Translations under genes and position numbers: made by a program
NCBI GenBank assembly: GCA_025350325.1
Contig: JANXYB010000070.1
Span: 1 to 39,976 of the forward strand
From: Acidobacteriaceae bacterium
GTDB lineage: Bacteria; Acidobacteriota; Terriglobia; Terriglobales; Acidobacteriaceae
Length of the DNA stretch: 39,976 bases
Direction of reading: 5' to 3'
The notes under the pieces: model-generated
Seen by the model: only the letters and a program-made list of their open reading frames with translations
What the model was told of the DNA's origin: nothing
Databases searched by the model: none
In this document: positions 1 through 7,680 of the stretch, piece by piece
How the letters are laid out: the number at the start of each line of letters is the position of its first letter
Numbering within the stretch: position 1 is the stretch's first letter

Positions 1-1676
1 AGACGGCGCGTGACTTTGACGACGCGGTGATGGTGACGGAACGCGCCGATGGCGGCTACGAACTTCAGGTGCACATTGCCGACGTCGCGGAGTATGTGCG
101 CGCCGGAACGGATCTCGATCTAGAAGCGAGGTTGCGCGGAACGAGCGTCTATTTTCCCGATCGTGCGATTCCCATGCTGCCGCAAGAGCTCTCGACGGAT
201 ATATGCAGCTTGCGGCCGGGCGAAGATCGGCTGGTGCTGAGTTGCATCATGCAATTGAGCAATGAAGCACGGATCGAGGGCTACGAGATTGTCGAGGGCG
301 TGATTCGTTCGGCGGCGCGGATGACCTATACCGACGTGCACGCGATCCTGGAGGGTGATGAGGAAACGCGCACTCGGTACGCAAAGCTGGTACCCGACTT
401 TGAGCGAATGCACAAGCTGGCAATGCTGATGAACAAGCGCCGCGAAGAGCGTGGCAGTATCGATTTCGATTTGCCTGAACCGGTGATCGAATTCGACGAG
501 CAGGGGCAGATGCGCGGCGTCACGAAGTCGGAGCGCACGTGGGCCAATCGGCTGATCGAGGAATTCATGCTGGCCGCGAACGAATGCGTAGCGACGTGGC
601 TCGAAGACATGAGTGTTCCTTCGCTGTACCGCATTCACGAAAAGCCAGAGGCGCGGCGGGTGGTGCAATTTGAAGAACTGGCGGCGAGCTTTGGCTATTC
701 GCTGGGTCTGGGAGCGCTGCCGGTAAGGCGCATTCAAACGCGCGGGGATCGGCGCGATGCACAGCGCAGTGGGCGCGATGTGCGGACGCACGAAGTGGCC
801 GAAGATATTCCTGTGACGCCGCGGATGTATCAGAAGCTGGCCAAACGCATTGAGGGCACCCCGGAAGAGCGCATTCTCAGCTACTTGATGCTGCGGTCGC
901 TCAAGCAGGCGCGCTATTCAGAGATTAACGAGGGGCATTTTGCGCTGGCTGCGCCGACGTACACGCATTTCACTTCGCCGATTCGGCGGTATCCGGATTT
1001 GATCGTGCATCGCATTACCAAACAGTTGCTGCGCGAAGGTGTCGCGGGAATTGGCGAGGTCGCAGAGGGACGGCATAGTTCGCCATGGACGCATCCCAAC
1101 GAAGGGCTGGGCGGCATTGTGCTCAGCCGCAAAAAGAATCACGGCGACGGCCCGGAGTCCATCACAGAGCCTCCCATTCCCGAGGCGGAGTTAGCCCAGA
1201 TCGCCGAAGAGACCAGCCAGACCGAGCGGCGCGCTGCTGAAGCCGAACGTGAATTGATGGAATGGAAGAAGGTGCGCTTCATGCAGGATCGCGTGGGTGA
1301 GGAGTTCGCTGGCCTGGTTTTGAATCCCACGAAGTACGGGCTCTTTGTGGAGTTAACCGACCTCTTTGTTGAGGGACTGGTGCCGATCGATTCATTGCGG
1401 GACGATCGTTATACATGGCGTGAAAACACGCATGAGATTATCGGTGAACGAGGGGGCCGCCGCTTTCGTGCCGGCGATCGGGTGCAGGTGATTCTGGATC
1501 GTATTCTTGCCCAGGAACGAAGACTGCAATTTTCTATCGTCGAAGAAGGAATTGCCCTGACTGGAGGCAAGTCCGCAGGCTCTCAGCGCAAGCCGAAGAA
1601 GGCCAAGCGTAAGGACGTCAAGGCTGGGCGGGCGAAAGGTAAAAAACGCCTGAGCAAGAAGGGCAAACGCAGGTAG
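1..1676 (+). CDS. rnr: Ribonuclease R (VacB/RNase II family), 5' end outside window
   Basis: A 3'-5' processive exoribonuclease that degrades structured RNA in the cytoplasm. The reading frame is already open at base 3 and 557 residues are visible. The N-terminal cold-shock domains lie outside the window. The visible part opens inside the RNB catalytic domain with RDFDDA (visible residues 3-8), the Asp cluster that binds the catalytic metal ions. The family signature HFTSPIRRYPDL is near residue 322. A charged insert of about 55 residues (roughly 345-400) separates the end of the RNB domain from an S1 RNA-binding domain (about 434-515). A Lys/Arg-rich tail (about 525-557) follows, as is common in RNase R. 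The GTG at 27 is internal and not the start. The gene is convergent with the DUF4870 gene. The family call is secure; the insert is the only oddity. Confidence 0.96.
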   Translation, partial: TARDFDDAVMVTERADGGYELQVHIADVAEYVRAGTDLDLEARLRGTSVYFPDRAIPMLPQELSTDICSLRPGEDRLVLSCIMQLSNEARIEGYEIVEGVIRSAARMTYTDVHAILEGDEETRTRYAKLVPDFERMHKLAMLMNKRREERGSIDFDLPEPVIEFDEQGQMRGVTKSERTWANRLIEEFMLAANECVATWLEDMSVPSLYRIHEKPEARRVVQFEELAASFGYSLGLGALPVRRIQTRGDRRDAQRSGRDVRTHEVAEDIPVTPRMYQKLAKRIEGTPEERILSYLMLRSLKQARYSEINEGHFALAAPTYTHFTSPIRRYPDLIVHRITKQLLREGVAGIGEVAEGRHSSPWTHPNEGLGGIVLSRKKNHGDGPESITEPPIPEAELAQIAEETSQTERRAAEAERELMEWKKVRFMQDRVGEEFAGLVLNPTKYGLFVELTDLFVEGLVPIDSLRDDRYTWRENTHEIIGERGGRRFRAGDRVQVILDRILAQERRLQFSIVEEGIALTGGKSAGSQRKPKKAKRKDVKAGRAKGKKRLSKKGKRR

Positions 1677-1706
1677 CCGTGCACGTCGGTAAGTGGCCGT
1701 GCACGG
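1677..1706. terminator. Inverted repeat between convergent genes
   Basis: CCGTGCAC (1677-1684) pairs with GTGCACGG (1699-1706) across a 14-nt loop. It begins directly after the rnr stop codon and lies ahead of the convergent DUF4870 gene. The same bases also form a direct repeat of GCCGTGCAC. There is no T-tract, so a role in transcription termination is only suggested by position. Confidence 0.3.
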
Positions 1707-1732
1707 ACACGGAAGGTATGGCGAGCTACGGG

Positions 1733-2101
1733 CTACTTGTTGGCTATGCGTTCCGCAATGTTGCCGATAACAGGAAGCTTGAAGCGCTTTCCGTTAATTG
1801 CCTGCACCAAGCAGATGACCCATAAGAGCATCCACACAACCCAGGCGCCTCGGATGAGCGTTAAGAAGACCGTCGAACTAGCAAATAATGTCAGGGCAAC
1901 CACGAGACTCAACGTGATGTTGACAATGAAGGCGGTGACGTTGAGGATCATCGACTGCCAGGCGTGGAAGCGGACATACGAGCTTGAGTTGTAGGGCGGC
2001 ATGACCAGGAAAACGAGAGCCGGGACGAAGGTGATGTAGGCGATCGCGCCAGCGGCATTGTCAGACAGGCCAGTGTGTGTTGCAGTGGTCGTTTCGGACA
2101 T
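1733..2101 (-). CDS. DUF4870 (Tic20-like) small membrane protein
   Basis: A 122-residue integral membrane protein of unknown function. It starts with a Ser/Thr-rich cytoplasmic stretch and has three hydrophobic segments (about residues 16-34, 46-66 and 74-96). The sequence around YVRFHAWQS between segments one and two is the conserved core of the DUF4870 family, where a F/HxxQS loop is typical. It ends with a basic tail. The frame stays open upstream to 2188, but the ATG at 2101 is preferred because AAAGGAACC lies just upstream and homologues start with a short polar N-terminus. The gene is monocistronic and converges on rnr. The family call is good; the biological role is unknown. Confidence 0.85.
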   Translation of the reverse strand: MSETTTATHTGLSDNAAGAIAYITFVPALVFLVMPPYNSSSYVRFHAWQSMILNVTAFIVNITLSLVVALTLFASSTVFLTLIRGAWVVWMLLWVICLVQAINGKRFKLPVIGNIAERIANK

Positions 2102-2994
2102 GGTGGTTCCTTTCAAGGTCAACGATGGACCCATGGAATGCCGCTCTACGCTCAACGCGACGAAGCAAATTGAGGACAACCAAAGCAACGACGTGGAATG
2201 GACCTAATCGGTGGATTGAATCAAGGAAAGCCCGCATGAGACCCAGGTGTCAACCGGAAACACTCACGATGACGGTCAAAAGTAATGTGAAGCTATTGTT
2301 CGGCGGAAAACCCTGGGCGCTATTCCCGAGTAATTGCGGGTCGTCGCAAAGCACGTTTGCCGACTACTACGTGGGACGGAGATGGGTACCCCCACCCGTA
2401 CTCTGGATAGAAGTCGTTTACTTTGAGAAGGATGGCCACGTCCTTATGCGCTAAAGTCTAGATGGCAAATACGTTCGCCGCAGAGTCTAGACACGATAGG
2501 AGTTACGCTGCTTTTCGGCCACTGGTTTGAGCTCAGGACAGCAAAATCGCTTGCACTGTCGAGTTTCAGAATACGCGGGTTGGAGAAATATTCTGCAATC
2601 TACGACCAGCTTGATATATCAATCAGATCGGCGGCTGCCCTCTCTCTGGAAAATGTAGGACGCGTCGCAAAGCAGACGATCGTCGTTCTCGAAGTCTAGG
2701 AAACAAGTAGCTTGAAATTACGCGGCAGCTCAGACGCGTCCGTTTCATCAGGACGAACAGAAACCCGAAACTAGAGCGCGAGCTACCGGCGCAAACTGCC
2801 GGTGAGCTCGCGTTCTCTCCAACTCGGAGTTCTGGAGTTTCCCAGATCTGAAAACCCAGACCTGGGCCACCCATCGATTCATAGTTGGTTGCGAACTGGG
2901 CCACCCCCTACCCTGAGCCAGGGTTACCGGGATGGATCTGCGTTTTGCCTGAGTTCAGCATCTCGCGCATGACGATCGCCAAAACTTCAGCTTC
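2102..2994. other. Long intergenic region, no convincing gene
   Basis: About 890 bases separate the DUF4870 gene from the SRPBCC gene. Open frames here have no recognisable domain and no good start. It holds a strong hairpin at 2777-2812 and two copies of CTGGGCCACCC (about 2868 and 2897) set in text rich in GGTACCC-like and AGTCTAGA motifs. It looks like an accumulation of intergenic repeats, possibly with a decayed mobile element. Confidence 0.5.
2777..2812. repeat. Intergenic hairpin (imperfect 14-15 bp inverted repeat)
   Basis: CGCGAGCTACCGGC (2777-2790) pairs with GCCGGTGAGCTCGCG (2798-2812) with a single-base bulge and a 7-nt loop (GCAAACT). No T-tract follows and neither flanking gene ends nearby, so it looks more like a dispersed palindromic element than a terminator. 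Confidence 0.55.
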
Positions 2995-3504
2995 CTATTT
3001 CTCCTGCGCCATCCCCGCAACGACCTCGGCAATTTTATCGAGTATCTGACTCCAGCCTTCCATTTGACCGCTATTTTTTGCGCTCTCCATGGGCTCATTT
3101 CCAATGAAGGTAAGTTTCGTCTGGCCGTTTCCTAAATCCTCAAAAAGAGTCACGTCGTAAGCACCCTCGATGGCCTCATGTTCTATTCCCAACTGCGCCG
3201 GGTCAACCTTGTTTCCCTGCGCGTCGGAAAAGTACATGAGGGAAACGATCTTCTCGTGCAGAACAATCTCGTGGTATTCAACCGCATTCCAGAACTCCTG
3301 CCCATCCGGCGCCTTCATGCAGCAGAGAAGTCTTCCTCCAACGCGAAAATCCATCTGGCAAACGGGCGCAGTAAAGCCCTTGGGCCCCCACCACTGCATC
3401 ACGTACTTCGGGTCTGTCCACGCCTTCCAAACCAATTCGCGTGGGGCGTCAAAAACTCTTGTAACAACCATTCGCTCAATTTCATTTACCGTGTTTTTTG
3501 TCAT
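2995..3504 (-). CDS. SRPBCC / AHSA1-like domain protein
   Basis: A 169-residue single-domain protein of the Bet v1-like SRPBCC superfamily, activator-of-Hsp90-ATPase-homologue (AHSA1) subgroup. Members bind hydrophobic ligands in a helix-grip cavity; no specific substrate can be named. Characteristic features are the N-terminal VFDAPRELVWKAWTD, the WWGPKGFT segment, the VGG turn and a C-terminal amphipathic helix starting at GWSQILDKIAE. The ATG at 3504 is preceded by AGGAGG inside the 3' end of the ArsR gene, and the two genes overlap by 23 bases, so translation is probably coupled. ArsR plus AHSA1 is a very common two-gene operon in soil bacteria, where the ArsR protein is thought to control the pair. 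Confidence 0.93.
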   Translation of the reverse strand: MTKNTVNEIERMVVTRVFDAPRELVWKAWTDPKYVMQWWGPKGFTAPVCQMDFRVGGRLLCCMKAPDGQEFWNAVEYHEIVLHEKIVSLMYFSDAQGNKVDPAQLGIEHEAIEGAYDVTLFEDLGNGQTKLTFIGNEPMESAKNSGQMEGWSQILDKIAEVVAGMAQEK

Positions 3505-3838
3505 CTCTGACCTCCTCTTTCTTCATTTGATTTACAACCACATCCAGTTTGTCGAGACTCTCTTCCCAGAAACGGCGATAGCTAAACGCCCAGTCGCTGA
3601 CCGTCTTTATCGCCTCTGGCCTAATCCTGCACACACTCTCTCGTCCACGCTTTGTCTTGATCACAATCCGCGCCCGCACCAGGCAGGCAATATGTTTTGA
3701 AATCATCTGCTGCGAGAGTGCAAACGGTTCCGTCAATCCATGCACTGAGGCAGGCCCGTGTGAGAGCCGTTCGATCATTGCCCGCCGGGTTGGATCAGAC
3801 AGAGCCGCGAATGTTGTACCCAATCTATCCACAACCAT
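3482..3838 (-). CDS. ArsR/SmtB-family transcriptional regulator
   Basis: A 118-residue winged-helix DNA-binding repressor. The N-terminal FAALSDPTRRAMIERL is the hallmark helix of the ArsR subgroup linked to SRPBCC genes. The recognition helix is around LSQQMISKHIACL, and the wing around IKTKRGRESVCRI. No CxC metal site is visible, so metal sensing is unlikely. The C-terminus (YRRFWEESLDKLDVVV) is the usual dimerisation helix. The start MVVD matches family N-termini. A near-consensus promoter lies so close that the transcript may have almost no leader (see the promoter entry). First gene of a two-gene operon with the SRPBCC gene. Confidence 0.93.
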   Translation of the reverse strand: MVVDRLGTTFAALSDPTRRAMIERLSHGPASVHGLTEPFALSQQMISKHIACLVRARIVIKTKRGRESVCRIRPEAIKTVSDWAFSYRRFWEESLDKLDVVVNQMKKEEVRDDKKHGK

Positions 3839-3866
3839 ATGGTAGTGGATTTTCTGTCTTTGTCAA
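3839..3866 (-). promoter_or_regulatory. Putative sigma-70-type promoter of the arsR operon
   Basis: On the minus strand a perfect TTGACA (3866-3861) is followed after 16 bases by TACCAT (3844-3839, four of six matches to TATAAT). The ATG of the regulator begins on the next base, which would put the transcription start about six bases inside the coding sequence, at the GTG codon 3 (3832-3830). Either the message is leaderless from that GTG or the -10 element lies elsewhere. Confidence 0.5.
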
Positions 3867-4139
3867 ATGTAAAGTTAGCGATTCCTGTTCGCTGATCTCC
3901 GAACCCTGTCACCGCACTTTTTATACTTGACGACGAGCGCGTCATCGCAGCTGGCTGCATCGTTCAAAAAAGGGGCATCCTCGAGCAATTACTCACCAGG
4001 CTGACGATTAAAGTGCGCAGCGCAACCTGCGCAGGAGCGCGAGCCAGCACGGCAAAGGCGCTGGCAATCATAGATCGGAGGAATGTGAATTGCGTCTGCA
4101 ATTTTCTCGACGTACAGCCGGTTGTTAGGCGAATGATCT

Positions 4140-4167
4140 TGCCAGTTGCCTCAACAGGGAACTGGCA
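4140..4167. repeat. Hairpin TGCCAGTT...AACTGGCA
   Basis: Eight-base arms (4140-4147 and 4160-4167) enclose a second three-base stem (CCT/AGG) and a CAAC loop, with one G-G mismatch between the stems. No run of T follows on either strand. Its function is unknown; it could be a small structured RNA element or a dispersed palindrome. Confidence 0.45.
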
Positions 4168-4464
4168 GGAAAAGGTTACTGGCACGTCTGTTTGTACGAA
4201 GGGTATGGATGGACGGACATTTTGAAAGAGAGCAAGATCGCTATGCGCAACTGACACGTGGTTACTACCGATACGAATCTCTTAAGGCTTCGCCGTGCTT
4301 AGCGGCGTTTCTCAGAAGTAACACTACGCCATTGCTCGCTGTGCCCCTTGCAGGCAATTTGCAGCATCGTCGCCGCGTTTGTGACGGCCCGATCCCGCGC
4401 AACGCGGGTGAATCCGAATTGGGTGATCTTAAAGCGGGGAGGCCCTGCGCAGCTAACCCTGTTA

Positions 4465-4490
4465 ACCCGTTCCTACCCGTTCTACCGGTT
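4465..4490. promoter_or_regulatory. 10-bp-phased repeats upstream of the sigma factor
   Basis: ACCCGTTC occurs at 4465-4472 and again at 4475-4482, followed by the related ACCGGTT at 4484-4490. The spacing of about one helical turn, just before the AT-rich promoter-like GATAATTAATTATT, would suit binding of a regulator on one DNA face. No regulator can be named. Confidence 0.3.
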
Positions 4491-4548
4491 GATAATTAAT
4501 TATTCGTCAGAAACCGAACTTTCAGTGACTACAAAACCTCTCTTAAGC

Positions 4549-5112
4549 ATGCACAACCAAACACAGGCGAAGGAGACCCCGACACCCGACCAAACCCTCC
4601 TCGTCCTGCTGGCGCAGACCGGCGACCGGACCGCAATCGAACAACTGTTCCGTGAAAGCTATGGGCCGTTGCGCCGCTACATCACGCGGCTTGCCGGCGC
4701 GGCCCTCGCCGACGACATTCTGCAAGAAACTTCGCTCCAGATCTTCCGTAAGCTCCCGTTTTTGCGCGAGCCCGCCGTCTTCCGTCCGTGGACCTTCCGT
4801 ATTGCATCGCGTATTGCCTTCATGCATCTCAAACGCGCCCGCCGCTGGCAGCCCCTCGACGACGCACCAGTCGAACACCTCACTACCCTCCACCCAAATC
4901 TCGGCGAGCCACCTGAAGAGGGCTTATTGACCCTGCTCGACTACGTCTCGCCCGCCAGCCGAGCCGTGCTCCTGCTGCACTATCAGCACGGCCTCTCACT
5001 TGAAGAAAGCGCAGCGATTCTTGAAATTCCCATCGGAACCGTCAAGTCGCGCCTCAATTACGGAGTCACCACCCTCCGCAAACACCTCACCTCTGAAAGG
5101 AAACCAGCATGA
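4549..5112 (+). CDS. ECF-type RNA polymerase sigma factor (sigma-70 family)
   Basis: A 187-residue extracytoplasmic-function sigma factor that would direct RNA polymerase to a specific promoter set. Region 2 spans about residues 27-95, with the core-binding and -10-reading part around DDILQETSLQIFRKLPFL and WTFRIASRIAF. Region 4 spans about 125-180 and contains the helix-turn-helix LSLEESAAILEIPIGTVKSRL. The ATG at 4549 gives a normal ECF length, though no clear ribosome-binding site precedes it; an in-frame GTG at 4525 would add eight residues. The stop overlaps the next ATG by four bases (ATGA), so the two-TM protein is cotranslated and may be its membrane partner. It has no classical zinc-binding anti-sigma motif. 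Confidence 0.93.
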   Translation: MHNQTQAKETPTPDQTLLVLLAQTGDRTAIEQLFRESYGPLRRYITRLAGAALADDILQETSLQIFRKLPFLREPAVFRPWTFRIASRIAFMHLKRARRWQPLDDAPVEHLTTLHPNLGEPPEEGLLTLLDYVSPASRAVLLLHYQHGLSLEESAAILEIPIGTVKSRLNYGVTTLRKHLTSERKPA

Positions 5113-5435
5113 GCCCCGAACACCAGCAACCCAACTCTGAAAATGTCAACGCCGAACTTGCCTTCGTCCAACAAGCCCTTGCAGCGGCCGACAGGTCAGA
5201 ACGCTTCTCGCGAATTATCGTTGCCCTGCTCGCCCTCGTCGCCGTCGCAGTCTTTATCTGGATGCACCTCAACATGTTTCACCTAGACACTCTGGGCGGA
5301 TTGCTGCACTCGCTGCTTCGCGTCGACCTGTTCTTTCTGGTCGTAATGTTCGCCATCGCCATGTATCTTCGTCAGGTGATGAACAACAATACCCGAACAA
5401 TACTTCGGGCCCTCGCCAACACTCGTCAGCGCTGA
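5109..5435 (+). CDS. Small two-TM membrane protein coupled to the ECF sigma factor
   Basis: A 108-residue protein with a polar N-terminus of about 35 residues, two hydrophobic helices (about 37-57 and 67-90) and a short basic tail. AAAGGAAACCAGC provides a good ribosome-binding site, and the start overlaps the sigma factor stop by four bases. Position is that of an anti-sigma factor, and an N-terminal cytoplasmic segment before a membrane anchor is compatible with one. However, no HxxxCxxC zinc motif or other anti-sigma signature is present. No family was recognised. The function is open; a membrane-linked modulator of the sigma factor is the simplest inference. Confidence 0.75.
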   Translation: MSPEHQQPNSENVNAELAFVQQALAAADRSERFSRIIVALLALVAVAVFIWMHLNMFHLDTLGGLLHSLLRVDLFFLVVMFAIAMYLRQVMNNNTRTILRALANTRQR

Positions 5436-5452
5436 CTTGATCGCAGAAGAGG

Positions 5453-5473
5453 GGCGGGCCGTTGCGGTCCGCC
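5453..5473 (+). terminator. Probable terminator of the sigma factor operon
   Basis: GGCGGGCC (5453-5460), GTTGC loop, GGTCCGCC (5466-5473) forms an eight-pair stem with one G-U pair, followed by TAATTTG. It lies 18 bases after the stop of the two-TM gene. The T-tract is weak. Confidence 0.5.
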
Positions 5474-5578
5474 TAATTTGCACGTTTGCAGTTAATACAT
5501 TACGGGCGAATTGTGGTTGACGGGGCGAACTGCGATTCTTTAGATGTAAGCTATGGATTACTTCTTCGCAGCCCCATC

Positions 5579-6064
5579 ATGAAGCGCCACGTGCTCATCT
5601 TCGGTGTCGTCGGCGGGCTGCTCATCGCCATTCTTCAATACACTGAATACCGCTTCGTCGTGATTGAGCACTCCGTCGAGCTGTATAGCGCGCTGGTGGC
5701 GATCCTCTTTGCGACCTTCGGCATCTGGCTCGGCCTCAGGATCACGCGAAGTCGCGAAACTATTCGGGAAACGGTGGTGGTGAGGGAGGTGCTCGTGCCC
5801 TCCCAAGCCTCTGCGGATTTCGTTCCCAGCTCGGCGCCTTTCGCTCCTAATAAGGCCCAGCAGCAGACCCTCGGCATCACGGCACGCGAGCTCGAAATCC
5901 TTACCCTCGTCGCTCGCGGCTTGAGCAATCGCGAGATCGCCACGCAGCTTTTCGTTTCTGAAAACACCGTCAAGACACACTGTTCCCGCGCGTTCGACAA
6001 GCTGGGGGCTGCGCGCCGCACCCAGGCCGTCCAGCGCGGAAAAGAATTAGGGCTGCTGCCGTGA
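5579..6064 (+). CDS. Membrane-anchored LuxR-type HTH regulator
   Basis: A 161-residue protein with two N-terminal transmembrane helices (about 4-22 and 36-56), a short linker and a C-terminal GerE/LuxR DNA-binding domain (about 97-161). The HTH is textbook: ITARELEILTLVARGLSNREIATQLFVS, then ENTVKTH and the dimer helix. There is no receiver or ligand domain, so any signal must come through the membrane part or a partner. The ATG at 5579 puts a basic residue pair before the first helix; the frame is open to 5486 but that part looks untranslated. The DUF4199 membrane gene follows after a repeat-filled gap and is a likely functional neighbour. Confidence 0.88.
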   Translation: MKRHVLIFGVVGGLLIAILQYTEYRFVVIEHSVELYSALVAILFATFGIWLGLRITRSRETIRETVVVREVLVPSQASADFVPSSAPFAPNKAQQQTLGITARELEILTLVARGLSNREIATQLFVSENTVKTHCSRAFDKLGAARRTQAVQRGKELGLLP

Positions 6065-6200
6065 CCCAGTGGGCCCCGGCGACAGGTACGGGGTCCCCTA
6101 CGCACGGGTCTTGGTTCGTGGGGTGGGGATCTTCGTCGCCGGGTGGGAGCCCGGGGTACCCGGCGACAGGTCTTCGTCGCTGGGGTGGGAGCGCGTCACC
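6065..6200. repeat. GC-rich intergenic repeat cluster
   Basis: The gap after the LuxR-type gene contains repeated blocks: CGGCGACAGG at 6077-6086 and 6161-6170, and TCTTCGTCGC(C/T)GGG followed by GTGGGAGC at about 6130-6150 and 6171-6192. A further related block TCTTGGTTCGTGGGGTGGGG is at 6109-6128. GGGGTCCCC and CGGGGTACCCG palindromes are embedded. The layout suggests slipped or recombined copies of a dispersed palindromic element. Confidence 0.6.
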
Positions 6201-6320
6201 CGGAAGCATGATTTCCGCTCCATTCCTCAAAAATCATTCGAAAGAATGACGACATCGGCTCGGTTACGCCGCATCGTGACTCTAGCGTCACTCGATCCTT
6301 ACTCGAAACAGGAGCTTCAC

Positions 6321-6872
6321 ATGAAGAAAACCGTCCTCACCTTTGGCCTCATCTCGGGCGCCATGATTTCTGTTCTTATGGACAGCTCGCTTCTGCTCGC
6401 CGACAAGATCGGCTCCGGCCACAGCATGGCTCTCGGCTATACCATAATGGTGGCCTCGTTCCTGCTGATCTACTTCGGCATTCGCAGCTACCGCGACAAC
6501 AGCCTTGCCGGCCAAATCTCCTTTGGCCGCGCCTTTGCCTGCGGCATCCTGATCACCCTCATCACCACGGTCTGCTACGTGGCCACGTGGGAGGTGCTTT
6601 ACTTCAAATTTATGCCCCACTTCATGGACAGCTACTTCGCCGCGCAGATTCACAAAGTCCAATCCTCTGGACTTGACCCCGTTAGCACCGCCACACAGGT
6701 CGCTGCTATTCAGCGATCTCAGCAGCTCTACCAGAATCCCCTGATCAACATGGCCTACACTTTTATGGAGCCCCTGCCGGTCGGCCTTATTATTACGCTC
6801 GTCTCCGCTGCCACCCTCCGCCGCAGGACCCCTGTGGAACCCACCGCCTCTCCCTCAGTCGTGACCACATAA
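6321..6872 (+). CDS. DUF4199 family membrane protein
   Basis: A 183-residue integral membrane protein with four predicted helices: about residues 5-25, 35-55, 72-96 and 145-168. The long loop between helices three and four is polar and begins FKFMPHFMDSYFA. The fold, length and the GLISGAMIS and FGRAFACGILITL segments fit the DUF4199 family, mainly known from Bacteroidota and Acidobacteriota and without known function. The ATG at 6321 is preceded by AGGAGCTTCAC, a good ribosome-binding site; the longer open frame back to 6069 runs through repeats and is not used. It lies behind the membrane-anchored LuxR-type gene, a pairing that hints at a shared membrane process. Confidence 0.85.
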   Translation: MKKTVLTFGLISGAMISVLMDSSLLLADKIGSGHSMALGYTIMVASFLLIYFGIRSYRDNSLAGQISFGRAFACGILITLITTVCYVATWEVLYFKFMPHFMDSYFAAQIHKVQSSGLDPVSTATQVAAIQRSQQLYQNPLINMAYTFMEPLPVGLIITLVSAATLRRRTPVEPTASPSVVTT

Positions 6873-7281
6873 ACCAAGAGGCCGGAGCCTTGAGCCCTAG
6901 TCCGATGAAGTCTGACCGCGGCTGGCGCTGTACACTTCAATCGCGCTTTTGTCTGTTGCTGCGCAGGGCCAGACCGCCCTGCCGGCTTTGACGTTTCCGG
7001 CTCAGGACCACGTTTACGACTCGATTGAATGTGGTTTGACCGTCAGCCACGACAATGTCATGCCCCGGAGCTGATCGCCCGTTCTAAACAAGCGCGAACG
7101 GGTGCCGAGAGGGCAGCGCCCAAGCTTCCTCTTGCAGGACGAGATTGCGAAGCATCGAGATAATCTCTTTTCCAGCCGCCGATGGGGCGGAGAAGGCGGC
7201 ATTGTGCTTCACTCGCGGACGAATGTGACAATCACCGCCAAATTTGATTCGGGAGTTGAAATTAAACGTAGACGGCCGTCA
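6873..7281. other. Intergenic region between DUF4199 and the toxin gene
   Basis: About 410 bases between the 3' ends of convergent genes. No coding frame has support. A short GGCCGGAGCC-like stem lies right after the DUF4199 stop. Otherwise nothing recognisable. Confidence 0.4.
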
Positions 7282-7680
7282 TCAGGCCAGTTGAAACCCG
7301 TGTAGCCGTTTTGCGGCGTCTTCATCAAACGTCAAGGTTGCCGAACAACCTCTCCAGACGCTGAGGGAGCCGATCAAGGCGTCTTCGAATGTTCCCACTT
7401 CCTTTCGGAGCGCAACAACGGCGTAATATACCTCCTGCTCATTCTGAACTTTGAGTGTATCTGCCGCTAATAGCATTTCGATATCATTGGCAATCTCCTG
7501 CCGGGAACGCTTGAAAAGGCTTTTCAAAACCCATACAACCTCAAGGATACTCACGAGGCTGACGAAGCCCGGTTCTTGTTCGGTCAAGCGCCGTTCGATG
7601 ATCTCCGTTGCACGCGGGGATTGCGTTGGATCGTCTTGCGCAAGGTAGCGCAGTAAGACGTTCGTATCGAGACCGATCAT
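7282..7680 (-). CDS. vapC: PIN-domain toxin (VapC-like endoribonuclease)
   Basis: A 132-residue PIN-domain nuclease; such toxins cleave tRNA or other RNA with Mg2+. The four acidic active-site positions are visible: D5 in GLDTNVLLRYL, E47 in SILEVVWVL, D100 in FEDALI and D119 with D121 in TFDEDA. The length is typical of VapC. The start codon overlaps the antitoxin stop by four bases, so toxin synthesis follows antitoxin translation. The catalytic set is complete, so it appears functional. The symbol names the family type only. Confidence 0.92.
   Translation of the reverse strand: MIGLDTNVLLRYLAQDDPTQSPRATEIIERRLTEQEPGFVSLVSILEVVWVLKSLFKRSRQEIANDIEMLLAADTLKVQNEQEVYYAVVALRKEVGTFEDALIGSLSVWRGCSATLTFDEDAAKRLHGFQLA

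Larger units (their letters stand above)
3867..4548. other. Intergenic region between arsR and the sigma factor
   Basis: About 680 bases between divergent genes. No coding frame in it shows a domain, biased composition or a ribosome-binding site. It holds a compact hairpin at 4140-4167, a short GC stem followed by TTT at 4291-4310, and 10-bp-spaced repeats ahead of the sigma factor gene at 4465-4490. The AT-rich TTGATAATTAATTATT next to the sigma gene is its most promoter-like stretch (GATAAT at 4491-4496). Confidence 0.45.

Noticed and set aside
120..791. Minus-strand open frame of 223 codons inside rnr
   Set aside because: It is antisense to a clear RNase R catalytic domain, has no domain and reflects codon bias of the opposite strand.
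2623..2904. Possible 93-residue protein in the gap at 2.6-2.9 kb
   Set aside because: It runs through the hairpin and direct repeats, has no good start and no domain.
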